Assembly (NCBI RefSeq): GCF_000226095.1
Contig: NC_016472.1
Span: forward strand, 9,176,001 to 9,240,000
Source of the DNA: Thermothelomyces thermophilus ATCC 42464
Taxonomy: Eukaryota; Ascomycota; Sordariomycetes; Sordariales; Chaetomiaceae
Length of the DNA stretch: 64,000 bases
Reading direction: 5' to 3'
The position numbers and the translations under genes are program-made. Shown piece after piece: positions 10,601 through 20,600 of the stretch. Every line of letters begins with the position of its first letter. Within the stretch, counting starts at the first letter, position 1. The notes below the pieces were generated by a model. It did no database searches. It was not told the DNA's origin and was given only the letters and a program-made list of their open reading frames with translations.

Positions 10601-11390
10601 TCTCCACCGCCGCGCGCCGGGGCTGCACGTGCGGATGTGGCCGGCTCGGTTCGTCGAGAGGGACAGCAATGGTAGCCGTGACGCGGCCGCTGCTACAATG
10701 ACTGGGGAGGAGAAGGATGGTGATGAGGATGCGAGGGATTTCAGGGGCTGCTATCTTATTGGACTCGACAAAGGCTCGCCGGAGATGGCCAAGGAGGATC
10801 TGAAGGTGGCTCTCGGGGCGCTGCAGACCGGACTGGACCGGTTCGAGGCGCAGATGATGGGGGATGAGAAGTATTATGATGCTAGAAGTTGCTGGCTAAG
10901 CGCTTCCGTGGTGAACCGGGACGAGCTCGGCGAGCTGGAACTGGACAGCCGTGAGTGGGGGGAGTACACTCCCGGCGAGGAGGAGGCCGACGAGGAAGAG
11001 GAGGAAGGAGAGCAAGACGCGACTCCGGACCCGGACTTTGGGCACGAGGAGCTTGCGAAGAAGGAGAAAAAGAAAAAGGGGTCGGCATCTAAAAAGCAGA
11101 TTGCCGCTGTCGACCTCCGTGCGGACAAGACTAAGAAGTTTCGCCCTGCAATTGATGCCCTGAACCGCATCCGGTGGGACCCGCAACTAGACAGTAGCGA
11201 TTATGTGGTCGGATATGAGGACCGGTTCAGCGGTGTGCAGGAGAAGGAGCTTTCTTCCTGGAAGAGCGAGCAGACGGACGAGGAGTTCATTCCGCAGCAT
11301 CGGATCCTCTACTTCAGAAGGAAGAGCGATGGAAGGTTGGTCTGGGATCGGCGGAGGCGGCTGGACGAGCTGTTTGGAAATGCACCTTAA
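7608..11390 (+). CDS. Four-domain RNA-repair-like protein: 2H phosphoesterase, EEP phosphatase/nuclease, nucleotidyltransferase, MJ1316 domain
   Basis: An intronless frame of 1260 residues. Residues about 45-255 form a 2H (LigT-like) phosphoesterase with HVN at 79-81 and HLT at 177-179. Residues about 297-600 form an endonuclease/exonuclease/phosphatase domain with SYNVLAEFE (302-310), LQEV (337-340), GDFN (464-467), RYDRIL (552-557) and SDHWG (589-593). Residues about 640-1000 form a poly(A)-polymerase-like nucleotidyltransferase with GSYALG...SSSDIDVL (D701, D703) and third carboxylate D755. An acidic then Lys-rich linker follows (about 1120-1165), and residues 1177-1258 match the MJ1316 (DUF504) domain, predicted in the family to bind cyclic-phosphate RNA ends (IRWDP, GYEDRF, HRILYFRR). 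All catalytic motifs look intact. The combination suggests healing or tailing of damaged RNA; the substrate is unknown. It converges on the Rrn5-like gene with an 86-base spacer. Confidence 0.88.
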   Translation: MAEPITSQSVVPSPASPSSSVPQRRRQQRQQQPQQQPQPALPLTSYDTALALLPPRSLWPRIDRLRALYDRAYPRWPPHVNLVYPFVRPELLDEAVDRVGAVLAAPTSPSSPGRFPVRLARTGVFEHKKGRDNTIYLCEEEDPRAVERLRGAVLASLGAGASASAAAGQAGASYRMHLTVAQSDDADGAAHKFLVEKVGLLPRVEWEAAELAVLVRERDGRGGNVMRLWGTIGLEDGRVERLGTVAAFYQSVNPLEGRGGVDGDDDVDTADRDLLQGGPLYCAGEEPERWVPFTPPELIVASYNVLAEFEWPPSEARYPLLVRNILAESAQADVLVLQEVTDGFLSYLLSDKRIRDAYPFCSHGPPHLDNIEPLPSYLNIVVLGATPFDWEYVSLNRKHKGALVARFKRVGRFDRDRFRPVVLAAVHLIPGLADDAIAAKKADVKRLIGYLSDNYSGHPWIVAGDFNITTSPGSINAAIKAKAISEQSAADLASLDNLFSDAGLVDAWRSAVEDGPDDERIEAEQGATWDPTTNGMAAIMAANSGSSAWPQRYDRILVRGEGLLEISDFNMFGFLTEQQQEGGSKLFASDHWGVRCTLNMRGLGDGDDDPSEEVSELIVPVIPEKVPEHLASAGSVKEALAALQVIPSEGEATKRKRALDLLKSVVLDTPSADAAGARSQPTVVVVPVGSYALGVWTSSSDIDVLCIGPFSSNTFFALASQRVRKAAAQGIKLLRRVRAHTGTMLELEVHGVKVDLQYCPAASVAERWPDVLRIPSSDPVWSLSAQTLSKLKAIRDADYLRRSVPDLTTFRLAHRFVKTWAKSRGIYAARFGFLSGIQISVLLARVQKLLAREAGAPPTPEALIVTFFHHYAAFDWSAQLAFDPLFHRRRLPYSRTAREPLAILGYFPPALNTALAASVPSTKTLAAEFRRASDALRSATDPPASWSSLLSVSAGRDEFLAAYKSYVKLDVQYWGLSLSRGAQFLGWLESRCVMLLVDLHRRAPGLHVRMWPARFVERDSNGSRDAAAATMTGEEKDGDEDARDFRGCYLIGLDKGSPEMAKEDLKVALGALQTGLDRFEAQMMGDEKYYDARSCWLSASVVNRDELGELELDSREWGEYTPGEEEADEEEEEGEQDATPDPDFGHEELAKKEKKKKGSASKKQIAAVDLRADKTKKFRPAIDALNRIRWDPQLDSSDYVVGYEDRFSGVQEKELSSWKSEQTDEEFIPQHRILYFRRKSDGRLVWDRRRRLDELFGNAP

Positions 11391-11476
11391 ACGCTGTTTA
11401 TATCGATGGCAGCATAAGCTGAAGGCTGCACTGTAATTGATCTCAGCTCAGACATGCTCCAGAGGTGCTCGGAGCA

Positions 11477-13777
11477 TCAGGTCCCGGCGTCGCTGTCCGC
11501 CCCAGCAGCGGCTTCCGCTTCCCCCTTTTCCAACCCCTCCTTCAATGCGTAGTCCATCTCCCATCTGCTTGGGACAACCTCCAGCTTACTCCTCCAATCA
11601 TCAGGCGCCCTGGCGAAGCTCCGTATCAAGTCCTCCACTGTCTTCTTTGTCCATTTCCGCGGCTCTTCCGGGACATCAGGTTTAACCAGATCTACTGGAG
11701 GTTGCCTCTCGAGCATAGCCCACAACCTCTTCTCTTCGTGATACGTGGCTCTGGCGTCCAACCGATCAGCGTATGCCTCATGGGCTCGTTCAGCGCGGAT
11801 CCGATTCCTCAGGGCGGTTCGCGGTTTTCCTGATCTGGGATACTCAAACGCCGAGTGAACAAGAACCTCGTTCATCTCGCGCATGACGGCTTCCTTCTCC
11901 GCCTCGTCTTCTTCGGGGGGCACGGGCTCTTCGTATTCGGAGGCATAGGGAGTGCCGGCGCCGAGCTCGATTGAACCGCTTTCGGACTCCGCGGCCGGGG
12001 TTTCGTCTCGGTCGAGCTCGTCTTCAGACACGTCCGTGTCTTCGTCCGCGACTGCGTCTCCTTCAGCAGCTTCCGGCTCAAGACCGAGCGCTCGCTCCAC
12101 CTCATCGTACGACATGGGTTCCTGCTCGCCCACGCTTCCCCATCCCTCATCCTCGTTATCCTTCTTGTCCTGCTCCTCTTCCTCTTCCTCCTCGTCCTCC
12201 TGATCCTCCTCCTCGTCGTCGTACACATTCAGCCTCAACCGCCTCGCTGATTTTGCCCAGAACTTTCGACTGTTTGTCGGCAGTCCCAACGACAACGCCG
12301 CCGCTTCAACATCCTGCCTCCAGACTATGTTTCTCGTGTCAGGATACAGTTCCCTCTTGGCCTTTACCCTCGACTCCCCCACGTAGATCGTCGCGGCCAC
12401 CAACCTCCTCGTCACCTGCACAGCAAGAGCGTAAAAGTCCTCCACGGCCGTTGCCCTCACGGCCGGTTCGTCCCCCTCGACCCTCGCCCAGTTGTATTCC
12501 TCTACGGCCGAGTTCATGAAAACCCTCTCGCTCAGTCGCAGCCAGCTGTCAAGTCGAAACAGCCCGACCGCCCCCCGCAGCCCTTCGGGGGGCTCCGCCT
12601 CGACAGCCTTGTAGTTCCCCTTCCCGATCAGCCACCCGGCATCCCCCCACTTCCGGCGCTCCACGCCCTCTTCGTACCCTTCCTGTCTGATGGCCACCGC
12701 GTCCGCAGCCTCCTCGAGCGCCGCGCAGCACGCCTGGCTTAGCTCCACGGCCGCAGGCATATCCTCGAGCGCCACCGCCGCCGCCCTCCCCTCCTTCTTT
12801 TTCATCGTTGCAGTGTTACGGCCACCCTTAGCAGAGGCGGTGGCCTCCCTGAGCAGCGCCAGGTACTCGCCCACTTCAAGGGCGCTCTTGGTCCGTACGC
12901 GCGCCGCGATCCCGGCGACGTCGTCGGGCCCGAGACGCGAGAGAGCCTCGAAAAATAGGAGTTTTTCTGCCTCGCTCCAGTACGCCAGGCCAATCTGCGA
13001 GGCGGGCAGCGCGGTACCATCGCCGCCATCTCCGTCCCCCGCAGCGGTCTGGCCGTGGTGGGGAGCGTAGCGCTGGGCGGCATCGAGGATGTCAGAATTG
13101 AGGAGGGCCAGGTAGGCGTGGTTGAAGGGGGCCGATCGGTGGCGCTTAAAAGGCCGCGGGGAAGTGACATCTCCTGCTACTGCCGGGCGGAGGCAGGATG
13201 GTGGTGATGGAGGGGAGAGGGACCGTTTGCACGGTGAGGACCAATGACCGAGATGGGACGGGGTCGGGGGAACGGTGCTATAGGGGGATGAGTGAGCAAG
13301 TCGTGATCTCTGTTTGGGGAGCGGAAAGCTTGGTTGGTTTCCGAAGAGTGCTGGATTTGCTTTTCGGGATCGGTGATCTCCAGAGGCAAGGCCGGGCTCT
13401 GCTTCGGAGGAGGAAGGGGAAGGGTTGTAGTAGTCGCTGCCTGCTGAAGAAACTGAATGCTGACGACGCTGGCGTTGGGGTGTTTTGGCAACGTCTTCAT
13501 TTGAGTGTTGAACATGGCTGCCGTCGTCATTTCCGTCGTCATTGCCGTCGTCGCTATGCTCCTCCTCGTCACCACTGCCGCCATCTTCATTTTCCGCTTC
13601 ATCGCTTTCTGGGATCTCATCGAAAGGTACCCTTGCAGGCTGGGGTTGGGGTTGCTGCAACTGTCTGAGGGCTATAGACACCGATTCCCTCAGACGGCTG
13701 GTGTCCTGGGCGTCATGATGGCTCGAACCGTTCGAGACCATGATACGTAAGGCGCGCTCAAATAAAAACGGGTACAC
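11477..13777 (-). CDS. rrn5: Rrn5-like SANT/Myb-domain protein (RNA polymerase I upstream activation factor subunit)
   Basis: An intronless 766-residue frame. Starting at the second Met (13741) gives MVSNGSSH and 754 residues, and is equally likely. Residues 1-215 are disordered with acidic and Ser/Pro-rich stretches. Residues about 217-240 (FNHAYLALLNSDILDAAQRY) precede a SANT/Myb-like domain at about 262-312 (IGLAYWSEAEKLLFFEALSR, LGPDDVAGIAARV, EYLALLREA). This order, a short helical leader followed by a SANT motif with a SxIG-W-xxEK signature, matches fungal Rrn5, which activates rDNA transcription by RNA polymerase I. The C-terminal half carries long Asp/Glu runs and a charged helical end (SAFEYPRSGKPRTALRNR). 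The assignment rests on motif pattern only. Confidence 0.6.
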   Translation of the reverse strand: MYPFLFERALRIMVSNGSSHHDAQDTSRLRESVSIALRQLQQPQPQPARVPFDEIPESDEAENEDGGSGDEEEHSDDGNDDGNDDGSHVQHSNEDVAKTPQRQRRQHSVSSAGSDYYNPSPSSSEAEPGLASGDHRSRKANPALFGNQPSFPLPKQRSRLAHSSPYSTVPPTPSHLGHWSSPCKRSLSPPSPPSCLRPAVAGDVTSPRPFKRHRSAPFNHAYLALLNSDILDAAQRYAPHHGQTAAGDGDGGDGTALPASQIGLAYWSEAEKLLFFEALSRLGPDDVAGIAARVRTKSALEVGEYLALLREATASAKGGRNTATMKKKEGRAAAVALEDMPAAVELSQACCAALEEAADAVAIRQEGYEEGVERRKWGDAGWLIGKGNYKAVEAEPPEGLRGAVGLFRLDSWLRLSERVFMNSAVEEYNWARVEGDEPAVRATAVEDFYALAVQVTRRLVAATIYVGESRVKAKRELYPDTRNIVWRQDVEAAALSLGLPTNSRKFWAKSARRLRLNVYDDEEEDQEDEEEEEEEQDKKDNEDEGWGSVGEQEPMSYDEVERALGLEPEAAEGDAVADEDTDVSEDELDRDETPAAESESGSIELGAGTPYASEYEEPVPPEEDEAEKEAVMREMNEVLVHSAFEYPRSGKPRTALRNRIRAERAHEAYADRLDARATYHEEKRLWAMLERQPPVDLVKPDVPEEPRKWTKKTVEDLIRSFARAPDDWRSKLEVVPSRWEMDYALKEGLEKGEAEAAAGADSDAGT

Positions 13778-14803
13778 AATCCCAGACTTCTATGCGCGGC
13801 CTGTTGAGCACACCGCAGAGCTGGGCGGGTAAGAGAGGAAAAAAAAAAAAAACTTGCATCAGGTCTCGATGGGCTATTCTTCCTCCTATGTCCCTCTGCG
13901 ATGGCTGGAAGTATGCAGCCTAGCAATTAAATGGGACAAGTCGTTTGCATCCTGTGAGTTGATGGAAGTCCTCACTTGTCTTTCCAACGGCCTGTTCTGG
14001 GTTCTGGGTTGAGCGGAAACTGGTTGGAGTCGGAGTCGCACTGTGCAGCCCAGACATCAACCAATTGCAATCGATTATGCAGTGGCTTTTTTTGAGGTTT
14101 TGTTTCTGGCAACCCTTCGTTGTCCCCAATGAGGAAAGAGACAGGTGAAATAAAGCATAGTACAAGTAGCAGAAAGGATGAGAAGGGGGAAAATGATATG
14201 AACAGCTAACGGAAGAGTGGAAGGAACGAGTTTAAAAAGATCACTCCCGAGGGAAACGAAACAAAAGACAGAGCAAGCGAAGCTACAGGAGAATAAAAAT
14301 CTCCTCAGCGGAAGGAACGGGTTCACTTCGTTTGCGCGGCAGGTAGCACTTACTACGTGCACTTGCCACACTTATAGAAGATTAACGTTACTGCATGTAT
14401 GTACATAGTACTCCATCGTAGCATAGAACGGGATACAAAGCAACAACATTTGTGTGAGTGAAATGCGTTCCTGCCTCATATCAGTAGTCTCAATGAAGGC
14501 TGTGACGGTTAAACCACCAACTTTTCTTATACGTTGCTCTCTTAGGTTTCGACACTAGGGGACGATAACGTGTACTCTATGTACACACCTGATGTACGGA
14601 CTACAAGGTGTCTGTCCATCGACTGCTCCTTGCAAGAAGACGGAGCTGACATGGACTTGAAGTGGGGCCGGAAGAAAGCCTTCTATTGGGAGTTCCGAAA
14701 GAGTGGGTATCTTGGCACTTTCAACTTCATGCTCAAAGATCGAGGTTGTCGGGGATCTAGGAGAGGAATTATTTCCATTGCACGCCATGATATCGCATCC
14801 AGC
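13778..14803. other. Divergent intergenic region
   Basis: Shared upstream region of the Rrn5-like and Irc3 genes. A run of 14 A lies at 13839-13852. Nothing else recognised. Confidence 0.4.
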
Positions 14804-16870
14804 ATGAGGAGTTTGATTGCGGCAGCCCTGATTGGGAGGGTGTCGCGGAAAGTGTTGGTGCCCGCATGGCGACCATGTCTGTGGCGGAGGATATCCAGCT
14901 CCCAAAGGCTCCTTGCCCATGACGCGCAACATGTTGTGCCCCAGACTTCCCAGAGGCTCACTCTGCGTGACTACCAAGAAGAGTGTATCCAGTCAGTATT
15001 GTCCTCCCTGGAAAAGGGTCAAAAGCGGTTGGGTGTGTCTTTGGCTACTGGTAGCGGCAAGACGGTACGACCCTCATCTTCCGTTGAGACCCGAGCTTAT
15101 TCCTGACCATTTTAGGTCATCTTCACTCAACTCATTGGCCGGGTCAAACCTCGTTCGGAGATAGCAACTCAGACCCTCATTCTGGCACACCGGCGAGAGC
15201 TTGTTGAGCAGGCCGCCCGCCACTGCTCCCGGACATATCCAGACAAGACTATCGAACTTGAGCTCGGCAAGCTGTCGGCGTCCGGTACCGCCGACATCAC
15301 CGTGGCCAGCTTGCAGAGCATCTTGTCCAAGGACCGCTTTTTGAAGTTTGATCCCAAGAGGTTTAAGCTAGTCCTGGTCGACGAAGCCCATCATATTGTC
15401 GCCCCCGGCTACCTGAAGGTGCTGGAACACCTCGGCCTAAGGACGAAGCAGCCTGACTCTCCACACCTGGTCGGCGTGTCCGCCACGTTTTCCCGTTTCG
15501 ATGGCCTGAAGCTGGGTGCTGTCATTGATGAGATCGTCTACCACAAAGACTACGTGGACATGATCGGCGAGAAGTGGCTCAGCGATGTTATCTTCACCAC
15601 CGTCGAAAGCAAGGCCGACCTGTCCAAGGTCAAGAGGAAGAAGGGGAAAGGGGGCAGTGGAGACTTCGACACCAATTCTTTATCGAAAGCTGTCAACACA
15701 GTGGAGCTTAACGATATCGTGGTCCGAGCTTGGTTTGCCAAAGCCGCTGGGAGAAAGTCGACCTTGGTGTTTTGCGTCGACCTCAATCATGTCGCCGCCC
15801 TGACCCAAAGATTCCGTCACTACGGCGTTGATGCGAGATTTGTAACAGGCGACACCCCAGCCCGCGACAGAGCTGAGCGCCTGGATGCCTTCAAGAAGGG
15901 CGAGTTCCCCGTACTCATCAACTGCGGTGTGTTTACCGAGGGAACTGATATTCCCAACATCGACTGCATCGTCCTGGCTCGCCCGACTCGGTCACGGAAT
16001 CTTCTGATCCAGATGATCGGACGCGGCATGAGACTGCACGCTGGCAAGCAAAATTGCCACATCATCGACATGGTTGCCGGGCTCGAAACAGGCATCGTCA
16101 CCACTCCCACCTTGTTCGGATTGGACCCTGACGAATTGGTGAACGAGGCAACCGCTGACAAGATGTACGAACTGGCGGACCGCAAGGAGGCAGAAAAGGC
16201 GAGGGAAGCGCAAGCCCGGAAGCGTCTTACGGGCACCGAGTCGACGGGGCATTCCTATAATGTTACCTTTACCGAGTATGACTCCGTCTTCGACCTGATC
16301 GCCGACACATCTGGTGAGAAACACATCCGCTCAATCAGCCCACACTCCTGGGTCCAGGTAGCCCCAGACAGGTTTATTCTCAGTGGCCCTGGGGGAACGT
16401 ACCTGAAGCTGGAGCGGATCCCCGATGCGGGGCCAGAAGCCCCCAAGTACAGAGCGTGGGAAGTGAGGGCTCTGCCGCCGGCTGTGTCGAAATCCCCCTA
16501 TGCCGCTCCGCGCGAGGTGCTGAGTGCGATGACTTTCACGGATGCTGTGCATGGCTGCGACAAGTACGCCAGTGAGAACTACCCCTTCTTTATTATCGGG
16601 GCGAGACTGCCGTGGAGGAAGGCGCCAGCCACCGAAGAGCAGCTCAAGTTCTTGAACAAGCTCAGAGCTGCGGACGACAAGCTGAGTCCAGAAGACGTCA
16701 CTAAAGGCAAGGCAGCCGATATGATTACCAAAATAAAGCACGGAGCTCGGGGCCGGTTTGCCAGCATCGAAGCAGCTAGGAGAAGACGGCAGAAGTCCGC
16801 CATCGCCGATGAATTGCACCGTGCAAGGAAACTCAACGAGCTGGTTTCAGTGGGGCCTTTATCAGCATGA
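14804..16870 (+). CDS. irc3: Mitochondrial ATP-dependent helicase Irc3-like
   Basis: A superfamily 2 helicase of the Irc3 type, which acts on branched DNA in mitochondrial genome maintenance in yeast. Exon 1 is 14804-15064, the intron 15065-15115 (51 bases), exon 2 15116-16870, 671 residues. I chose the ATG at 14804 because the next residues ([20 protein letters not shown]) form an Arg-rich amphipathic presequence; the frame stays open further upstream. Motifs: Q-like LRDYQ near residue 58, Walker A ATGSGKT at 81-87 ending exactly at the intron, DEAHH from 176, SATFSR, then the C-terminal lobe with [30 protein letters not shown] and [11 protein letters not shown] basic C-terminal extension follows. 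Confidence 0.85.
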
Positions 16871-17691
16871 ATAAACGATCTGAAGTGGAAAACGGCGATT
16901 CACATCGCCTGTGGTTCTATATTCAGATTGGGAATCTTGTAGATGGGATGGAACAGCGGGAACAACGATGCGGAAAGGAACGCGGGTCTCTCATATGCCC
17001 CCGGGAGATGACCGTTAAACCTCCCTGCACCCGGCAGTGCTTCTGATGCTGCTTTATTCACAGGAAGTGGCAACTTCAACGCATAATAAGGGAGGCGACT
17101 GCCATAATTACGCTTGCTGCTTCCCCATACTGCCCTCTTCAACAGCTTGAGTGCCGTGCAAGCAGCGCATACTCGATGCGTCCCGGGGCTGCGAGCACTC
17201 CGCCTCTGTCAAGTTGCAGAACGCGCCTTCCTCGCTCTGACAACGCCCTTCAACTCACCGCAAGTTTTGGGTTCTCTCATTCCGATCACGAGGTTGGATT
17301 GCTTAGGGGTCACAGGGCATTGTGGTTTGGCTCGAGTCTGCCCGGCGACGTGCACCCACCTGGGCTGTTTAACCTTCTGTGCAGCGAAATACTTTCGCCC
17401 GTTTCTTTCCCTCCTCGTGTTCGCGGGTTGAAGATCTCTCTTGACGCAAACAGCATATCAGCGCACAATTCAGGCAGGAGAATCCTTCCTCACATCAATT
17501 GACTTTATCGGCCTTCGAGTTCCCACCGGCAGGCTTGAACGGTCACTAGCGCTTGATCAATGCCGACCACTACACGACGGTAAACCAAGAACCCGTTCAC
17601 GAGGAGGAGTAGCTTTCAGCTCTCGGTTTGTCTCCTCCATTGAGCGGAGCTTCATCCTAAATCTCGACCCAGAACCTCGGTACCTCTCATC
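16871..17691. other. Intergenic / promoter region
   Basis: Lies between two plus-strand genes. Pyrimidine-rich from about 17120 to 17690, consistent with a long leader for the next gene. No gene recognised. Confidence 0.4.
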
Positions 17692-20600
17692 ATGTTTTTC
17701 AAAGCAGCTTCCGCACCCAGCGAGACTTCTTCGGCGGCCGCTGTCCAGGGCGCGCAAGACGCGCGCGGGGGCCCTCGCACCTATCGAGACACACCGTTCT
17801 CCTCTCTCACGATCTATCCTTTCCTGACGGCCAGTTTCTCTGCACTCTTCCGCCGAGAGGATACATGCGCACCCCGCCTTCCCGAAGTACCCCGAGCCTT
17901 GACAGAGAGTAACCAAGCTTCCGGCAGTCATCTGGACGGTGCTGGACTGCCCCAACCTGATCCCGCCCGAGACCGTCTCGAAGAGGACAGCAATTCCTAT
18001 TCTCTCTTGCGAGGAGAGTCGGCCGCGACAACCGGAGCGACTCCCCACCGATCCTACTCGCCGACAACATTCTCTACTGCAGCTTATCTCCAGGGCCCTA
18101 ATTTAGCCTCATTCACTTCTCCGGAGTGCGAGCCGAGACGAGGGCAAGACGTCAATGCCGAAGATGAATGCCCGATTTCGAGTTGTGAGCCTAATACCGA
18201 TGGCAAGGAGCTAGCCTTGAAAGTAGCACTGGCAAAAGCAGCTAGTCCCGCGTTCTTGTATCCGAAAGCCCACCTCAAGCGTGTCGCCCAGCCAGCGTCG
18301 GGTTTGTCGGCAACGAAGCCGGTCCAAGAGAAGGGCGAAGAACCGAAGTGCAAAGACGCGGCTGTAGCGTCCGGTGGATATATCGACAACGATACCCAAG
18401 ACAATAACGAAGAGGATCGCAACAGCAATGCCAAGGGAAGAGCTTGCTCTCCAGAGTTCCCTCGCTACATCCCCCCGACTATACCACCAAAAACGCGACG
18501 GTCCAAAACCGTCAAACCTTGCACTGCCTCCGCAGGCCATCGCAATTTGCACGCCGCTAGAATTTCAAGGAAGACTGGGCATCGGACACTGAACAATTCT
18601 CGAGCATTACACCAGGCCCGGACTCCACAATCTCCGCCTGTCAAGGCCGCCCGTGTGCCTGTCAAGAATGCAGTCGTCAATTCCCGTCGTCTTCGACAGG
18701 CCGGCAGCAGTAATCAGGGTCCGGGGAACTATCAAACTCCACGAGCGGTCATCACGGCTCTCCACCCGACCAGGAACGCATTCCCTGATATGGAAGTAGC
18801 GCGACATGTCGAAGGCGATGTAGTTGAAGAGTCAATCGGTCTCAACGATCCTCTCTTTGCAAAGAATGGCGAAGGGAATGAGTCCGAACCCTGCAGCAGC
18901 CATGGTGGGGACCGCCACTACTTCTTCCACTTCCCACCGCCTGATATGTGGGATCACAACCGCGACTTTGACAGGGAGCTTGAACAGAGCCGCCCGATCT
19001 ACGACGGATTGAACACGGACCTCATTGACAAACAGCTTGATGAATTCGCAGCGCGAACTGAGTTGATCGTCAGCCTGATGAAGGCACATCAGGCAGAATT
19101 AGATCCTGTCAACGAGCTGTTCTTGGCCAACAAGAATGAGCTCGCCCATTTGAACTACGAACGTCAGAGGGCAATTACAAGCCAGTACTCTCTTTTAAAG
19201 AGAACCACTCCAAGAGAACGGGCCAGGATCATTGCCAGAGTCGCCGAGGCAGAGACACCGTTGTTGGAAGAGCAGGAGCGTGTTAAAGAGGAGCTGAGGG
19301 AGATCGTTATCCGCGGCCGAGCCAAGATTGCACGTATTTTGCGGGAAGACCTGAGGGTTCCCACGATGATCGACGAGAAACGGGCTAGGGCGAGCCAGAG
19401 AAAAATTATGGAAGAGCAGTATACGGAGCTTGGGATTGCTGGCGCAATGATTGGGCTGCGCGGCAGTCTTAAAGAGCAAAACTATTCGACCCACACCGCT
19501 ATCCTGCGCTTCGCCCAGCTTGTCGTCGATGAGAGGCTGAAGGCCTTTGACGAGAAGGACAGCTGGCACAAGCCAGACAAGCTTGTCTCCGTCAATCTCG
19601 TCTCAAATGTTGACACCACCATTACTGCTGTTCCGGGGTGGTTCACCATCCTCGACGCCAAGGGAACTGTCAAACTGCGTGGCACCGCCCCTCTGGACAG
19701 GTTGAAGGAGCTCCACCAAATCCTGGGAACCTCATTGAACGCGGCAAGGGAGGAGCAATGGGCCGACGAGTTCCGGCCGAACCGGCACACGTGGAGGAAG
19801 CAGTACCACGAGCCCAATGACGCATGGCCGAATGCCTTGCAACGCAGCCGTGGAGGATGGTGGGCCTGTCGCAGCGGCCCGGACGCGTCCCCAGCCGAGC
19901 GCAGCTGCAAATTATGTCAACCAAGAGTTCCTAGCCCGCAAGGCCAGGTCTCGGCCCGGGCGGCAAGAGATCAATACCAGCATATTCTCAAAGAAATTGA
20001 AACCGCCCAGGCCGAAGCAAGCAAGAGAGATCAGCTGATGCTCAAATACCAATTGCAACAAGAACGCGAGGATATCAACCGGTATTGGCAGCGGCGCGAG
20101 TGGATTCGGTCGGGCGGTGGTGTCGATGTCAGCGAGGTGCTGCATGGAAGGGATGTTAACGAGCTGAACTATCGGCCTTCCGGTGGTGAATCGCAGTCAT
20201 TTCAGCAATCAGACACCCCGTCCCGTTATGTCGAACCTCATGATAAACAGGCCCTTGAGACAGAATCCGCTCCTCGGGTTGAATTCTCGCAAAAATCGCC
20301 GCTTTGGGGCAGCTTCCAAATCGACGAATTGATGTCCCGGAAGCAGATCATCAATGAGACTCCATCCCCTCCGGCTGCCGGCCCTTCCTCATCACCCCGG
20401 CGTCTGGGCTGCTCACCCCTGCTCAACGAGCTGCTGACGGGTAAACCAGCCAGCAAACTCGGCTCCTTGTCGGGAGAATCAAGTCAGCCGCCGCGGCGCT
20501 TACATGGCTCGCCATTGTTTCACGAGCTGTTGGCCGGCAGGCAAGTAAACGAGAACCCACCGCAAGCTCCGCCCCCTCTGTCGCTTTATCGTCTTAACTC

